A stretch of DNA of 64,000 bases from Balanoglossus misakiensis. Taxonomy: Eukaryota > Hemichordata. The first letter of the stretch is position 1, and each line of letters starts with the position of its first letter. A program made the position numbers and the translations under genes. The stretch covers positions 9,858,001 through 9,922,000 of the forward strand of contig CM082598.2 in assembly GCA_040954595.2 (NCBI GenBank), read 5' to 3'. The notes below the pieces were generated by a model that had not been told where the DNA came from, ran no database searches, and worked only from the letters and a program-made list of their open reading frames with translations. Below, piece by piece: positions 1 to 11,930 of this stretch.

Positions 1-249
1 CACCATGCTCTAAACTTCAAACCATCTGTGCTATGTTGATCTTAGTAAAAGTATCTGTATAAAAGTTAATCTTGGTTTTAGTATTTCTTTCGAAAAAATG
101 TCTACACTAATCCAACAAAATTACTGTTAAAAGCGTGTTTTTAATGTGCTGATATTTAAAATTGTATTTATGAAGTTTACATTTTCATTCAATAAACACT
201 AGTTAAATTTTTTTTTTTTAATAGTCAGTTAAAGTTGAACGTTGGATTC

Positions 250-1330
250 CGTTTTAGAGCCAATTATGCGAAATGCGATGAAAAAGTACTATAAAAACGT
301 TGGTTTCATTCACTGTAACAGAACCACAGCCAGCCAAAAACTGCGCGAAACCGGAAGTGTCGTCAGCAACTTGTGGTACCGTCGTCCGCTGCCGACGCGT
401 AGGAGCGAGCTTATGCTTATACATGCCTGTACTCACGCGACCGACGACGTTAGCATGGCAACATATTCTCGGGTAGTAGGTTACAATTTTGAACCAGAGA
501 TTCCCTTCTATGACCAAGCGACTGAATTTTTCAGAGGACAAAAGTGACTCCAGTGCAGAAAGTGATAGTTCATGCAGTTCCGACGATGCTGATTCTCCCC
601 ACTGTGATTTTCCACATCTGATCTCCGATGTGTCCCGTTGTCAAGGCTTTACACTTGGTGTGGTTTCAGTGAAACAGATCTGCTGTGATGAGACAATGCT
701 GTAAACAATACAGCGTTGGTTCTCCCTCGTTGTCACCTTTTCGAACCACTTTTCTTACAAAAACACCTTTTATGGATTTGAAAAGAACGCAGATGCACCA
801 TCCTTCACCAGGTGTAGTACGTCCAAAGACATAGTATAATGGAAGCCAATACCATAGTTATCCTATGCACGTTACGTCTCATGAAATGAATTAAAACTGC
901 CCTTATTAGTTTCTTTCATTTGATCACCATGCGATCGTCAATAAATGGAAATTAAACCAAATAAGTGTACCAAAAACGTGCGGGAAGGATTTAAAACGTT
1001 ACGTTTATTATCAGCGGCAGTTAGAACGACTTTGTATTGGCCTTACGGTTTGTTCATAAACATTGGCATTGTGGACATTGCCATGTCAGTTCAGCGCAAA
1101 ATTTGTCTGTTTATTGGAAATGACACGCCGAACGTGTAAGAGCGCTGCGCGTCGACTGCAACGCAAGTTGCTGACGTCACTTCCTGTAGTATTTTCAACT
1201 CGCGTCTTCTGTTTGCACAGGAAGTGAAAGTGAATTAACCCATCGGAACGTTGCCATTTTTGACATCCGGTTTGTACTTTGAAGCCTAAATTTGTGGGTG
1301 TCGTTCCACTTTTAACATTGAAATTACTCT
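250..1330 (+). mobile_element. Decayed DNA transposon with inverted ends, copy A
   Basis: The left part (about 280-430) and right part (about 1140-1310) are diverged inverted copies of each other. Both hold a segment with GTCAGCAACTTG or its complement beside an AGGAAGTG-like block. A second copy of the element lies in the opposite orientation at 30640-31440, so the unit is dispersed. It carries a short protein fragment at 455-600. No transposase was recognised. Boundaries are approximate. Confidence 0.6.
455..600 (+). pseudogene. Short acidic protein fragment with GYNFEPE motif
   Basis: An ATG at 455 opens a reading frame giving MATYSRVVGYNFEPE and ends at a stop at 545-547. A second + frame overlapping from about 520 continues with a Ser/Asp/Glu-rich stretch (SDSSAESDSSCSSDDADS). 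A single frameshift has probably split one acidic protein. The motif (aromatic-FEP followed by an acidic serine run) resembles the start of small second proteins encoded by some DNA transposons, including the one at 17320-17544 here. Family assignment is inference; the motif and frame break are seen directly. Confidence 0.4.
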
Positions 1331-1482
1331 GCTGGTGACGTATCACTGAAAAGTATTCACATGACTTTGAAAATAAATATAATTTTAATCTGGTCCGGGA
1401 ATATCCTCCCTAAATCCATGAAGACTTGTTTAACAATTGTCCATGTTCAATTTTAGCACCACCAGTAAAGACACTGCATTAA

Positions 1483-1786
1483 GCCTCTATAGCTGCCACT
1501 TTTTGCATTATTTTCATGATTTTATTTTCCAACTTAAATTGGTCCATCTAAATAAGCTTACTGATGTTGCAATTTGAACACGCTATGTATTAAACAGGTG
1601 CCGCACAGATTTAATCAGCCTCCATACAAACATTTCGCGGCTATCATGGTATGCGTCATCAAGAGATGACAAACTGATGCAAATGCAAGCAATTTGGCTT
1701 AAATGGTGAAGATTTTAGAGGATGTGGAATATATTTGAAGTATTTTATTGTGGAAAAATATGTGAAATTTGGCAGCCATAGTGGCT
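1483..1786. mobile_element. TTAA-flanked miniature element (GCCTCTATAGCTGCCA family), copy 1
   Basis: TTAA at 1479-1482 and 1787-1790 flanks termini GCCTCTATAGCTGCCA and its near complement TGGCAGCCATAGTGGC. A related copy is at 23139-23292. The element is itself bracketed by near-identical 43-bp direct repeats (about 1436-1478 and 1791-1833, sharing CCATGTTCAATTTTAGCACC). TTAA duplication suits the piggyBac or Kolobok superfamilies. Confidence 0.65.
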
Positions 1787-2274
1787 TTAACAATTGCCCA
1801 TGTTCAATTTTAGCACCACCAGCAGAGTCACTGCCTTATGAATAATGAGCAGAAATGCCTTATTTTTCACTGCAGAAAGCAGTTTACATGTTTGCTATAG
1901 TGACGATAAAATTACGCAACATGGACGAACGAACATGTATCTTCTGTATCTCCTGTAAGCAAATGTCCAACTGACAGGAATATCTGAAAACTTTACAAAT
2001 GTTTCCGTCTATAATGTACTTAGTTGCATAGGAAAAGAAGCGCATTTTTTCTTTCACTTATAAAGAAAACATTCCTATAAAATGGTATTATCAAAAACTA
2101 TGCCCTACAATTCACAATATTAATGGTAGAAATTGAAAGTTATCTTTTCTTACTTGCTATATTGACTTTCATGATGTTTGAAATATACTATCACCTGAAG
2201 AATAAAAAGTGGTCACAGACCTCTCAATGAAGCCATATTTTTCTTCTTCAATCCCTAAAGTTCTCAAACATTAA

Positions 2275-2606
2275 AGGGACATTAGCTGTATCTTTTGGCT
2301 TTATTGTCAGCATTTTGGTTCTATGTACCAAATGCAGTTTCTTGTTTACTCCAAACAACATGCTAATATACAGTTGACAGCTTGTCAACACAGCATATAT
2401 GTGTATATATGTGTATGTGTGCATTTTATTGTTGACAACCAAATTCTAGTCCAGACTAGAATAGAAATTTTGAACAAGAACAATGCTCACTATACCGGTA
2501 TATATGTTGTGTTGATAAGCTGGATACTGGGCATTTCATCATGTTTCAGGAAATTGAACAAGAAACTTCAGTACATACACAAAACAAAAATACTGAAAAC
2601 ATAGCG
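2275..2606 (+). mobile_element. TTAA-type miniature element, copy 1 (right end lost)
   Basis: It starts after TTAA at 2271-2274 with AGGGACATTAGCTGTA and aligns along its length with 22784-23134. Both share CTTTTGGCTTTA near the start, GTTGTGTTGATAAGCT in the middle, and ACACAAAACAAAAAT near the end. The right terminus present at 23134 is missing here. Confidence 0.6.
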
Positions 2607-2777
2607 CATCATGTATAGTGAAATGAAGTACTGCAATGTGTAAATATGTGACACACAGATAATGTGCTGCTTTCTGTCAATACTGCATTGTGGTGTCATA
2701 CATGATAACCTTTATAAAAAAAAACAAATAACAAAAGTCATAAACTTCCTCATTTATTGTAAATTTCTCAATTTCAG

Positions 2778-3012
2778 GTTGTCAAAGATAACTTCACGGA
2801 TCTGAAAGATCGGCCAGAAAACGGGTGTTTCATTCGTGGTTTGTTTGTAGAAGGAGGGCGGTTTGATCTTGAAAGGCACCAGTTGGGAGAATCCAGGCCT
2901 AAGGAGCTGTATATCGATATGCCTGTCATACAGCTGATTCCAACAGCCAACAGAGTTGTACCAGAAACTGGAGTGTATTTGTGTCCTGTCTACAAAACTT
3001 TAACAAGAGCAG
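2778..3012 (+). CDS. DNAH1: Axonemal dynein heavy chain, penultimate coding exon
   Basis: This exon encodes part of the C-terminal domain of a dynein heavy chain, the ATP-driven motor subunit of the ciliary axoneme. It is bounded by an acceptor (TTTCAG, 2772-2777) and a donor (GTATGATG from 3013), and translates in one frame without stops. Recognisable stretches are DRPENGCFIRGLFVEGGRFD, PKELYIDMPVIQLIP and YLCPVYKTLTRAG, all typical of the conserved segment just before the heavy-chain C-terminus. The exon ends one base into a codon, and the next exon at 4266 completes it. The rest of the more than 4000-residue protein lies upstream of this window. Subtype DNAH1 rests on my memory of that paralogue's C-terminus; other axonemal heavy chains are possible. 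Confidence 0.9.
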
Positions 3013-3326
3013 GTATGATGTACTTTCAAGACAATACAGTCTATTACCTCCATGTTTCTATGTTTTGGCATGAGATAACATTAATAGCCAAGAGTTGATG
3101 ATGAAAATAACTCATGTGAGGAAACTTGCCATCTATGAAAGTACTGGTTCCTTTCTAGGTATATCATTAGAGCTTCAAATTTGAGGTGGAAGACGATGGG
3201 GGAGAGTAGGATTGGAGGTCATAAGAACTGTGTGTTCTCCTTTGTGTGAAGCTCCATGTAAAAGCTAATATCACCTGTCTTCTGGGTCTATCTTAAGATG
3301 GGGTTGGGAAGTGCTGAACAATGGGA

Positions 3327-3594
3327 TCATTTGAATTGAAATGCCAGGCGAGCGCACCTTGGATTGTACCATTCTCTGGTGGCGTAGATTAGGGTTAGGG
3401 TTAGCGTTACTATTATGACTGTATTTAAAATGACTAAAGTGATTTAGTTTTATGAATTAAATGATGTTTCATTTTTAGAAGTCATTTTGAATAACTCATA
3501 CCCTAATGCTAACCCTAAATGCTAACCATCAGCACAAGTTGAAGAGAATGGTAGTGTCAAAGGTGCTCTCGCCTGGCATTTCAATTCAAAAGAT
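3327..3594. mobile_element. Miniature inverted-repeat element in dynein intron
   Basis: Outer ends are inverted copies: TTGAATTGAAATGCCAGGCG from 3331 and its complement ending at about 3589, extending through a TACCATTCTCT block. The middle carries short TTAGGG-like runs (3390-3405 and the complement near 3500). It lies inside the intron between the last two dynein exons and has no coding potential. Confidence 0.75.
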
Positions 3595-3892
3595 CCGAAC
3601 AATGTACTGGGCTTTATGATTTCTCTTTTTGTTAGGCTCCCCGTGTGCATTTTGATGGGTTTCACATGACACTAAATTGTCTTAGTATTGTCCTACCCTG
3701 GATCATGGCTGACATGAAAATACAAATGTCTGCATAGCTGTGTGACCAATGTATTTAGGGACTGTCCAGAATTTACTTCCAGGGTGGGGCTGGAGGATTT
3801 CTTATTTTCCTGGTGATTTTTTTCCATGCCCCCTCCCCCCCCCCTTGTAAATTGTGGAGGAAATCTTTGGCCCCCCTTAAATTTCCTGTTTT

Positions 3893-4135
3893 TTAGGTCC
3901 CATTGGTATGTACCATGGGACCTTATGGGATCGGTTGCGTCTGTATGTATGTATGGATGGATGGATGTCTGTATGTTCATCCACATCAAAAACTTGAAAA
4001 CCGCTGCACGTATGACCTCGATATTTGGTGTGCAGATGCAGGCTGGGCTGTAGATGGGAGTTTGTTCAAATGAAGTTGTCATTGCCAAAAATATGCAAAT
4101 TAGCTGGAAAAATGTGAATTTGGTCAAAACTCAGT
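3893..4135 (+). repeat. 5' part of Helentron-like repeat family (AGGTCCCATTGG)
   Basis: The segment opens AGGTCCCATTGGTATGTACC, has a GTAT/GGAT microsatellite (3935-3980), then the conserved block ACATCAAAAACTTGAAAACC. Closely similar copies start at about 25691 and 36070. Here only the front part remains, ending near the last dynein exon. Confidence 0.7.
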
Positions 4136-4265
4136 AACTCAAGAACTACTGGTCAGATTGCTTTGCAAAGTGGTGTGTATTTACTTTATTGAGTTCTTTT
4201 AATTAGTAACCTTAATGTAGGTGTTAAATTGATATTTACTGTGTTTTTTGTTTGTTTTATTTTAG

Positions 4266-4387
4266 GTACCTTATCCACAACTGGACACTCCACAAACTAT
4301 GTGGTGAGTGTGGAAATACCATCAGATAAACCACAGTTCCACTGGATAAAACGTGGAGTTGCATTAATCTGTGCTCTGGATTATTAG
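4266..4387 (+). CDS. DNAH1: Axonemal dynein heavy chain, last coding exon with stop
   Basis: The acceptor TTTTAG ends at 4265. The first two bases complete the glycine codon begun at 3012, then the frame reads [18 protein letters not shown] and ends [15 protein letters not shown] with TAG at 4385-4387. The STTGHSTN motif and the HWI-RGVAL ending are hallmarks of dynein heavy chain C-termini. The intron of about 1.25 kb before it holds a miniature element and a Helentron-like fragment. Together the two exons give 118 residues, and the reading frame is intact, so this copy looks functional. Confidence 0.92.
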
Positions 4388-5990
4388 TCCACGCCTTACG
4401 AAAACAGAGACATTTCAAGCTTTGCTGGTCGCCTTTATGACCTATGAGGTGTAAATTACATGGTACCCAATAAATTTTACAACAAAATGTCTGAGGCAGT
4501 GAAAAGAACATAGTGTACAAGTGAGTTTTTCTTGTATTTCTTAATATATAACATTTGTCTGGTTTGAGTACTTTTTATTGTATACTAGTATATTATCTGA
4601 CAAGCCAATTTATGACAGAAATTATGTACTTTTAGGACAATTGAAATCAAAATTAACACAATTTCAATTTACATTGGAGTGTTGTACAATTTATTTTATT
4701 GCTGTTTGACTTTGCCTAAATCAGTAATGTAGGATTTCAATGTCACACACTATTTTGTTTTGTGATTGTGGGAATTATAAATGATATTTACATCAAATGA
4801 TTAATATGTCTGACAGTATGTCCTGTTTATGACAGCTGACATTGTACAAAAATTATATTAACTAAGAATCAAACATATGTCACCCATTATCTTTTCAGTT
4901 TTTTTATTATGACATTAAATATTGTCAGTTAAAGGTATACAGTCACCTCCAATTTTCATACGGCCATATATGGCTGAAATGGCGTATTTGAGCGTTCTAA
5001 AGAACATATGGTGGCACGCTTTTTTACGCGTGTGCCACCCACTGAAAATCTGTGATTGGCTACTGGCTAGATCTTAATTAGCCATAGGTGACCGTATACC
5101 TTTAATCTGTTTATGTTCATATGTATCACACAAATCTTCAGGATAATGCAATGTACCTGGATACATGTAGCCCCAACTGTGGTTTGTACATCAATAGTTC
5201 ATCCAGAAGATACAATGTGTATTTATATAGACCAAGAAAAAAGTGTTCTTCTAAATCCGATAATAGTTAGGGTTAGAGAGTAGTTGCAACCAAATGTATT
5301 CTCCACATTTCTGGGTGGCATGTGGCCTGTCTTAGGTTCCATAATAGGTGGAGGCTTGGTTTTTATGGGTCACATAAATGGCCAGAATTTATTTACCTCT
5401 TCTGTATTATTTTGATGTCAAAATTATGCTGTAGACAGCCTCTTTGGTTGATATCAGTCATAAAGGACCCTAGCCTTTGTTTACTTATTTTGGGATGACC
5501 TTCCACCAAATTTTGCATATTTAAGCAAATACCTCTAAAGTTCAATGTGACCATTGACTTTCTTTTGCTATGACTAATTGTATATTTCACAAAATATTGT
5601 ACTGGAACTGTACAATCAAAACTTATAGTGTGGATATTATTGTGAGGTAGCTCTATGTAATTTGGCAAATTTTGACCATTTTAGTCTCACTTTCATGTAA
5701 ACTGTGTGTCTTGGCTAGAGCTATTTCTGAAATGTATTTCAATTCACTCTCATCCACAAATCAGATATGATTTCCTTCACTGTTTTCCTAATCTATTGAT
5801 CCAGTGGGGTTCGGTCATTGACAATGTCTTATTGTTCATATTTGGCCATTTTGGTTGAAAGATCTGTGTATATAGTGGAATTTATCATGTAACATTTCAC
5901 ATGTTTACATTTTATATCATTTCAGATTTGTATTGTATTATATGGTGAGCTGAATTTTTGTGAAATAAAAGAATTTTAATGCTGGCTTGA
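4388..5990 (+). other. Dynein 3' UTR and downstream flank with candidate poly(A) signals
   Basis: AATAAA hexamers occur at 4469-4474, 84 bases after the stop codon, and at 5964-5969. Either could end the transcript; the near one would give a short 3' UTR. The interval is AT-rich, non-coding on both strands, and contains the TTAA-flanked element at 4933-5101. Confidence 0.45.
4933..5101. mobile_element. TTAA-flanked miniature element (AAGGTATACAGTCACCT ends)
   Basis: TTAA at 4929-4932 and 5102-5105 flanks inverted ends AGGTATACAGTCACCT and AGGTGACCGTATACCT. The 169-bp interior has no reading frame and includes a hairpin around GGCACGC...GCGTGTGCC. The TSD and terminal repeats are clear; superfamily (Kolobok or piggyBac) is inferred from TTAA. 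Confidence 0.8.
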
Positions 5991-7080
5991 ATATTGTCAT
6001 GTGAACTTTTGTGGATAATATGAAGCTTCTCATAAAATTGGTTTATCTATGCCAGACTAATTGAATCTCACACTGCAAGGGACCTGGTATCAGAATTATT
6101 TCTCACACAAGTCGGGCAGTTCTAAATTTTCGTACTACTTCACTGCGGGGAAGGGGGGGGGGGGCTGGGGGTCTTGAAGATGGATGAGTTGGCATAATTT
6201 TCACCCTGATTTCTGGGAACTTTTTTGCATTCCTCATTTGGGTAGGATTTTTCTTTTACCAACAGAGTAGAGTCCTTTAGTGCATGGATGAAAATGTTGT
6301 ACATCAGATAATCAGTTGAGACACAATATGTACATATCTTCAAATGTTTATGCCTCAGATCAGAACTCATTGTAATTTATATGATAAATGCACATGACAT
6401 ATATTCATCCAAGGTACATTGAACAGCAATTTTAAGGATGTACCCGCAGATAAACCAATAAACAGTGCATGTGTGTCTTTTTCCCGTAGAATTACATTGA
6501 TAATTATTGCTAGAAAACAAACTTTTACTATTGTCATTTTCATGAAATTTTACACATAGCTCAGTCAAGTAAATATAAATTCATTGGTCAAATAAAATCG
6601 TGCGGTCACGGCACTTTATTTTTAGATAAATTGCGTTAAATATTTTGCGCATAGACAAACCATTGGTGAAAAATACTGAGTCAGCAGTTTTCTTCTATTA
6701 TCGACTAAATTCATGGCTCTGTATTTCAAAAACAAGTGCGGTGACCCCTATATTTTATCACAGATTTTCATTACACATACAAAGGAGAAACCAAAAATCC
6801 ACAATTAAAAGAAATGATAATACTTTCAATTTTACTGATCATACATCCTTAAAAAAACATGTTTGACCCTTGTCTATGGGTGATATAATTACATAGAGTT
6901 GCCAGCTTTTGATAATAATCATGTTTTTATGGTTGATGCGGAAATTTCTAAGTTTTTCTGCACAAGAATTGTAGTGAATGTTACATTTGAGTAGAGCTGT
7001 CACTGAAGAATATGAAAAAATGTGTGCCAGGAAGTATTAAACTTTGATGGATTTTTTCTTTCACCAAAAGTGCGCCATCT
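5991..7080. other. Non-coding intergenic stretch
   Basis: AT-rich sequence between the dynein gene and the tandem-repeat element. It has a poly-G run near 6149-6164. I see no conserved frame, RNA gene or clear mobile element. Confidence 0.4.
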
Positions 7081-7082
7081 TT

Positions 7083-8440
7083 TTAGCTCAGCTGTCACTT
7101 GTGTCAGTCGAGCTGTAGCAGTAGGTTGATAAGTGTCCGTCCGTCGTCCGTCGTCTGTCGTCCGTCGTCTGTCGTCCGTCGTCCGTCAACTTTTTGTATT
7201 TCAATCTTCTTCTTTAAAACGACATAGCATATTTAGCTGAAATTTGGGTGGAATGTGTGTTATGGTGCCCTTACCTGATTTTGTTAATTTGGATTTGATA
7301 GGGTCATGAATATGCAAATTATATCTAAAAATAGAATTTTTGGTCAAAAATCTTCTTCTCCATAACTACATGTACAATGGAGCTGAAATTTGGTAGGAAT
7401 GTGTGTTATGGTGCCCCTACCTGATTTTGTAAATTTGGATTTGATTGGGTCATGAATATGCAAATTAGATCTAAAAATAGAATTTTTGGTCAAAAATCTT
7501 CTTCTCCATAACTACATGTACAATGGAGCTGAAATTTGGTAGGAATGTGTGTTATGGTGCCCCTACCTGATTTTGTAAATTTGGATTTGATGGGGTCATA
7601 AATATGCAAATTAGATCTAAAAATAGAATTTTTGGTCAAAAATTTTCTTCTCCCTAACTACATGTACGATGGAGCTGAAATTTGGTAGGAATGTGTGTTA
7701 TGGTGCCCCTACCTGATTTTATAAATTTGGATATGATCGGGTCATGAATATGCAAATTTGATCTAAAAATAGATTTTTTGGTAAAAAATCTTGTTCTCCC
7801 TAACTATATGTACGATGGAGCTGAAATTTGGTAGGAATGTGTGTTATAGTTTCCCTACCTGATTTTGTTAATTTGGATTTGATGGGGTCATAAATATGCA
7901 AATTAGATCTAAAAATAGAATTTTTGGTCAAAAATCTTCTTCTCCCTAACTACATGTACGATGGAGCTGAAATTTAGTAGGAATGTGTGTTATGGTGCCC
8001 CTACCTGATTTTGTTAATTTGGATATGATGGGGTCATAAATATGCAAATTAGATCTAAAAATAGAATTTTTGGTAAAAAAATCTTCTCCCTAAATACATG
8101 TACGATAGAGCTGAAATTTGGTAGGAATGTGAGTTATCGTGCCCCTCTACCTGATTTTGTTAATTGGAATTTTGATGGGGTCATGAATATGCAAATTAGA
8201 ACCTTGGTGCTTCCTTTTGATGTTGTTCGTTAGGAATAAATTCTTTCTTTCTTTAGCACAATGAATCAAGCTGAATGTGGATATTCAATACTTGTGATGT
8301 CTATGTTTGGTTTTGTTTAATAGAATACAATTGTTATGATTAAAACCTAGGGTATTCATATCATTGCCCAGCTATAGGTTTCACTGTTAAAGTCAGCAGA
8401 GCTCTTTTGACCGATAGGTCACTTGTTTATTTTTCTCGCC
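7083..8440 (+). mobile_element. Element with GTCCGTC microsatellite and 146-bp tandem core
   Basis: It begins TTTAGCTCAGCTGTCAC, passes through a (GTCCGTC)n-like microsatellite (7134-7190), then a tandem core of about 146-bp units, then a unique tail ending near GACCGATAGGTCACTTG. The layout (unique 5' end, microsatellite, tandem core, unique 3' end) is that of non-autonomous Helentron-type elements and the bivalve pearl/Cv elements. That grouping is inference from architecture. No protein is encoded. Confidence 0.6.
7195..8205 (+). repeat. 146-bp tandem array, about 6.5 units
   Basis: The landmark CATGAATATGCAAATT or CATAAATATGCAAATT recurs at 7305, 7451, 7597, 7743, 7889, 8035 and 8182, a step of 146 bp six times and 147 once if counted to the last. 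Each unit carries GGAGCTGAAATTTGGTAGGA and TGGTGCCCCTACCTGATTTT. Units differ by a few substitutions. Confidence 0.95.
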
Positions 8441-8751
8441 TTCTCTTACTGATTTTTTTTTCATTGACATTTGGGAATCTTGCAGACCCTTGAATATAAA
8501 ATGGTCCACCTCTAAACTCTGTAGATTGTTGGGTATTTTTTAACTTTTCTAAACATCCAGTCTATCATCTTTTATTCATCCAAACCTTATTGATGATGTT
8601 GTCTACTACAAAGAAAAGGGTTGAAGGACAAATCGCAGATGAACTGACCATCGGAAGAAGCAAAGGCGTCTGGGTAACCGAGACTAGATCGTCGCTAGTC
8701 TCGGTTACCCAGACCCCCCTGCTTCTGCTGTTGGGCACTCCTGGGGTGCGT

Positions 8752-9257
8752 TCGACGCACAAAGCGTTTTGTGAATGCTTGCGCCGGGCGCTTTTGTACT
8801 TCGTCGAACGATAAGCTTGCCTCTCACAAGAGGGCGCCGTCAATGACCTTTGGCTTTTCAGAGACAGCGGCCGTCAGCAATAACGTCCCGGTGCGCATAC
8901 AAGGACATGATTCCGGAAGTGCATACCCCTTTTAAACCGTTTTACACAAGACAGTAGCGGCACAATCCATGTCAATTGGTTTATTGATTGAGAAAAAATA
9001 CAAGCTTTCGCTTGGTAAAACTATCACTACCTAAATCGACAAATATTCCGCTACTTCTTCGAAAATATGCCCTGCGAGTCGTACTTCGGCTTACATGTCC
9101 GCCATTTTGAAATTAATGAGATGTTCGCCGCGAGTCACCTCCGTCTTACGCCTTCCATTGTTACAAAACGTTTGCGAAAAACAAAGACAAAAGATCGTTC
9201 GACATGAAAACGTTTCCGAACGTTCCCGAACGCTTCGTACGTCGAACGCACCCCAGA
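8752..9257 (-). mobile_element. TIR element GGGGTGCGTTCGACG, copy 1 (internally deleted)
   Basis: The ends are GGGGTGCGTTCGACGCAC and its complement (9241-9257). The interior aligns with 23880-24513 in the opposite orientation, sharing GTCCGCCATTTTGAAATTAA and CCGGTGCGCATACAAGGACA. It sits inside a TAGTCTCGG-type element whose CACTCC/GAAAGAG sequence it interrupts. A clear target duplication was not seen, so the superfamily is uncertain (hAT-like termini). Confidence 0.7.
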
Positions 9258-9444
9258 AAGAGGGATTGGGGAAAACGCCGTACCTGACCCTTTTCCCTTT
9301 AGCGTAGCGCAGCCAGCGGTGGGATTGGGGCAGGGGACCAGACTAGGGTTTCCCCTTCTCCACGCAGAGACTTGGAGTAGTCTCGGTTACCCAGACGCCT
9401 TTGCTTCTTCCGATGCTCTCCAGAAAAGGGTCTGGGGAAATACC

Positions 9445-9768
9445 ATTGAAGGCTTTGTAAAACAAAATGGCCGATGTCAGGATTTTGATCATCGCCTGAT
9501 TGGCTGAGCTGTCAGTATGACCCGGGTCACTGCAATAGTTTCGACAATCGTCTACCAAAGATATTTCATATAATTTCTCCAACAATGCTAACAGAGGACG
9601 CCTTTTGCCTTTCGCATCAACCAACAAGTACCGGTCTCTTGATATGAAGATACGACAAATAATCACACATTGTCGAGAGTCAGTGACCCGGGTCATACTG
9701 ACAGCTCAGCCAATCAGGCGATGATCAAAATCCTGACATCGGCCATTTTGTTTTACAAAGCTTTCAAT
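9445..9768. mobile_element. Fold-back element with ~85-bp arms
   Basis: Left arm ATTGAAGGCTTTGTAAAACA (from 9445) and right arm ending AAAGCTTTCAAT (to 9768) are inverted copies over about 85 bp, including TGACCCGGGTCA blocks. The arms flank an unrelated spacer of about 150 bp. It interrupts a TAGTCTCGG-type element. Confidence 0.85.
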
Positions 9769-9835
9769 AGTCTCGGTTACCCAGAGCCCTCTGCTTCTTC
9801 CGTTAGGCACTCCAGAAAGAGGGTCTGGGGAAACC

Positions 9836-10131
9836 CGGTAGACAAATCGCCAGGCGGAATCGGGACAGCTGCGATGCATGACGGGAGATTAATATTCGAT
9901 ACGATATTATGATATGACGATATTAGAAAACTATTTACCAAACTTCTCTCTCTCTTTTCAATTTGTATACAGTTTTAGCAGGTCTAGCACTTCTCAGCAT
10001 GTTTTCTTTATCGTATGTCATACATGTCGGCCGTGGGTTCGCGCGCAGGACGTTGCCATTTTGGAATATTAATCTCCCGTCATGCATCGCAGCTGTCCCG
10101 ATTCCACCTGGCGATTTGTCTACCGGGTTTC
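9836..10131. mobile_element. Fold-back element with ~65-bp arms
   Basis: Left arm CCGGTAGACAAATCGCCAGG and right arm CTGGCGATTTGTCTACCGG are near-perfect inverted repeats extending through CGATGCATGACGGGAGATTA. It is centred in a TAGTCTCGG-type element (left half 9768-9838, right half 10130-10193), a clear element-in-element case. Confidence 0.85.
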
Positions 10132-10349
10132 CCCAGACCCTCTTTCTGGAGTGCCTAACGGAAGAAGCAGAGGGCTCTGGGTAACCGAGACTAAGCTTTC
10201 AATAGCATTTCCCCAGACCCTTTTCTGGAGAGCATCCGAAGAAGCAAAGGCGTCCGGGTAACCGAGACTAAGACTTGGAGTGGATAATTCTAGCCTAGCT
10301 AGGGGGTCTGACCAATAGCCACTATAGTCTCTGCCACAAGCAAATTTAA

Positions 10350-11090
10350 GGCTAGTTATACTTTGCGAAACGGCGAAACAGCGAAACGACGAAACCATTA
10401 TTAAAATAGGGGCCAGCCATCAAGACGGTGGCGTATGATTTTTTTAAAAGTTTCCAAATTGCAATTAAGATAATAAAGAAATTTCGACAACGATACTGTG
10501 TTGTGTGAGTTACATGTGTTTCTATATATAACTACTACTCTTACCCCCCATCAGTGTTTGACCCTCGAAAGCTTACGGACACTACTGCTTTGTTTCAACT
10601 AATCCTTCGCCCTGTGAATATACTCGTACATTGAGTACACAGTATCATTGTCGAAATTTCTTTATTATCTTAATTGCAATTCATGCCTCCCCCGCCTTGT
10701 GGTATTTAAGGAAATAGTGTCAGTTGCTGCCTCATTTTGAGGTTTCGATCTTTTGTGGTTTCGTTGTGCTCGCGCGTACATTCACTGTGTATATGTAGCA
10801 GTTTGGCATGAATCGTTTGCGCGCACACGACGTCGACTCTACCACTACATAGTATCAGGCCGCAGACCAGGAACTGGCGACCCGCCGTTTGTTTCCAACG
10901 CCAAATTTGATTCTAATGTTGAATTTCCGAGAAAACAATTTATCTGACCTGTAGTTTTCTTGGCTCGCTTACGTTTTAATTTGGAAACTTTTAAAAAAAT
11001 CATACGCCACCGTCTTGATGACTGGCCCCTATTTTAATAATGGTTTCGTCGTTTCGCCGTTTCGTTGTTTCGCAAAGTATAACTAGCCCA
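10350..11090. mobile_element. TIR element with ~110-bp ends, containing a second TIR element
   Basis: Outer ends GCTAGTTATACTTTGCGAAA (from about 10351) and the complement TTTCGCAAAGTATAACTAGC (to about 11088) continue inward through GGTGGCGTATGATTTTTTTA. Inside, 10459-10681 is a separate inverted-repeat unit (GCAATTAAGATAATAAAGAA and complement, 45-bp arms). The remaining interior (10682-10975) has no recognised protein. Confidence 0.8.
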
Positions 11091-11930
11091 ATTAATTTAA
11101 ATATTCCAAACCGGACCTTCTTTCAGTCCTGCGCGAGCCCAGTTGGTTCAATAAATATGGCGGACAGTTCCGGGTTTGAGGGGTCGTCGAGGGTGAACGA
11201 TAGCACTTTCCAAACATGTCAATTTAGAGTCATAAGCTGCAATAACTTTCGCGATTGCGTCTGAAAAACCTATAGCAACGGGGGCAGCCATCTTGAATCA
11301 TCAATTCACATTTAAATATGTAACCTAGGGCAGGATCTATGTTTTGCAAGTGTTCACGTATATATCACGGATTCGAGGATCGACTTTGAAACTGGTTCAT
11401 TTTTTAGTTCTCTTATTTTTTTTGGTACAAAATATTAAACTTAAAAAAGACAGGAAATGTATATTATAGAAAACGCGCAACACCCAAAAAGTGGGTGTAA
11501 AATGTCGCCTGTGGCAGAGACTTCGCTGAACACTGCGTCTCACGTGACAGATAAACGCCGACCGCCATTTTGAAAAGTGTTAGTTTTTTGACACTTTCCC
11601 GGAAGTGGCTACTGCGCATACCAGCCAACATTTGTGTCAGTAGTTGTATTGATTTTAGCTTCACTTCCATCATAAACTGTTGTTTTTTTAAAAATATGTA
11701 TATTCGGGAAGACTAAAAATGAATGTCAAGAAACGCGATAGATTGAATGTAGCCCGGAAGTTATAGAACGTTCATTTATTAGCCAATCAGATTCCAAATT
11801 TCTAAATATGGCGGTTTGTGTTTACCTGCCTCTTTGGTGTTTGTCACCGAGGCAGGGTACCAGCCAATGGCAGAGACTAAATAGCGGCTATTGGTCGGAC
11901 TCCCTAGCAAGGTTAGTCTCTGCGTGGAGA
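11091..11930. other. Non-coding interval
   Basis: It holds short ATG-containing snippets of the AATATGGCGG type (for example near 11153 and 11805) but no sustained reading frame. I see no RNA gene. It may be the remainder of older DNA elements. Confidence 0.3.

Noticed and set aside
242-547. 101-codon protein gene from 242
   Set aside because: The first codon is not ATG and the upstream half is inverted-repeat sequence. Only the part from 455 resembles a protein.
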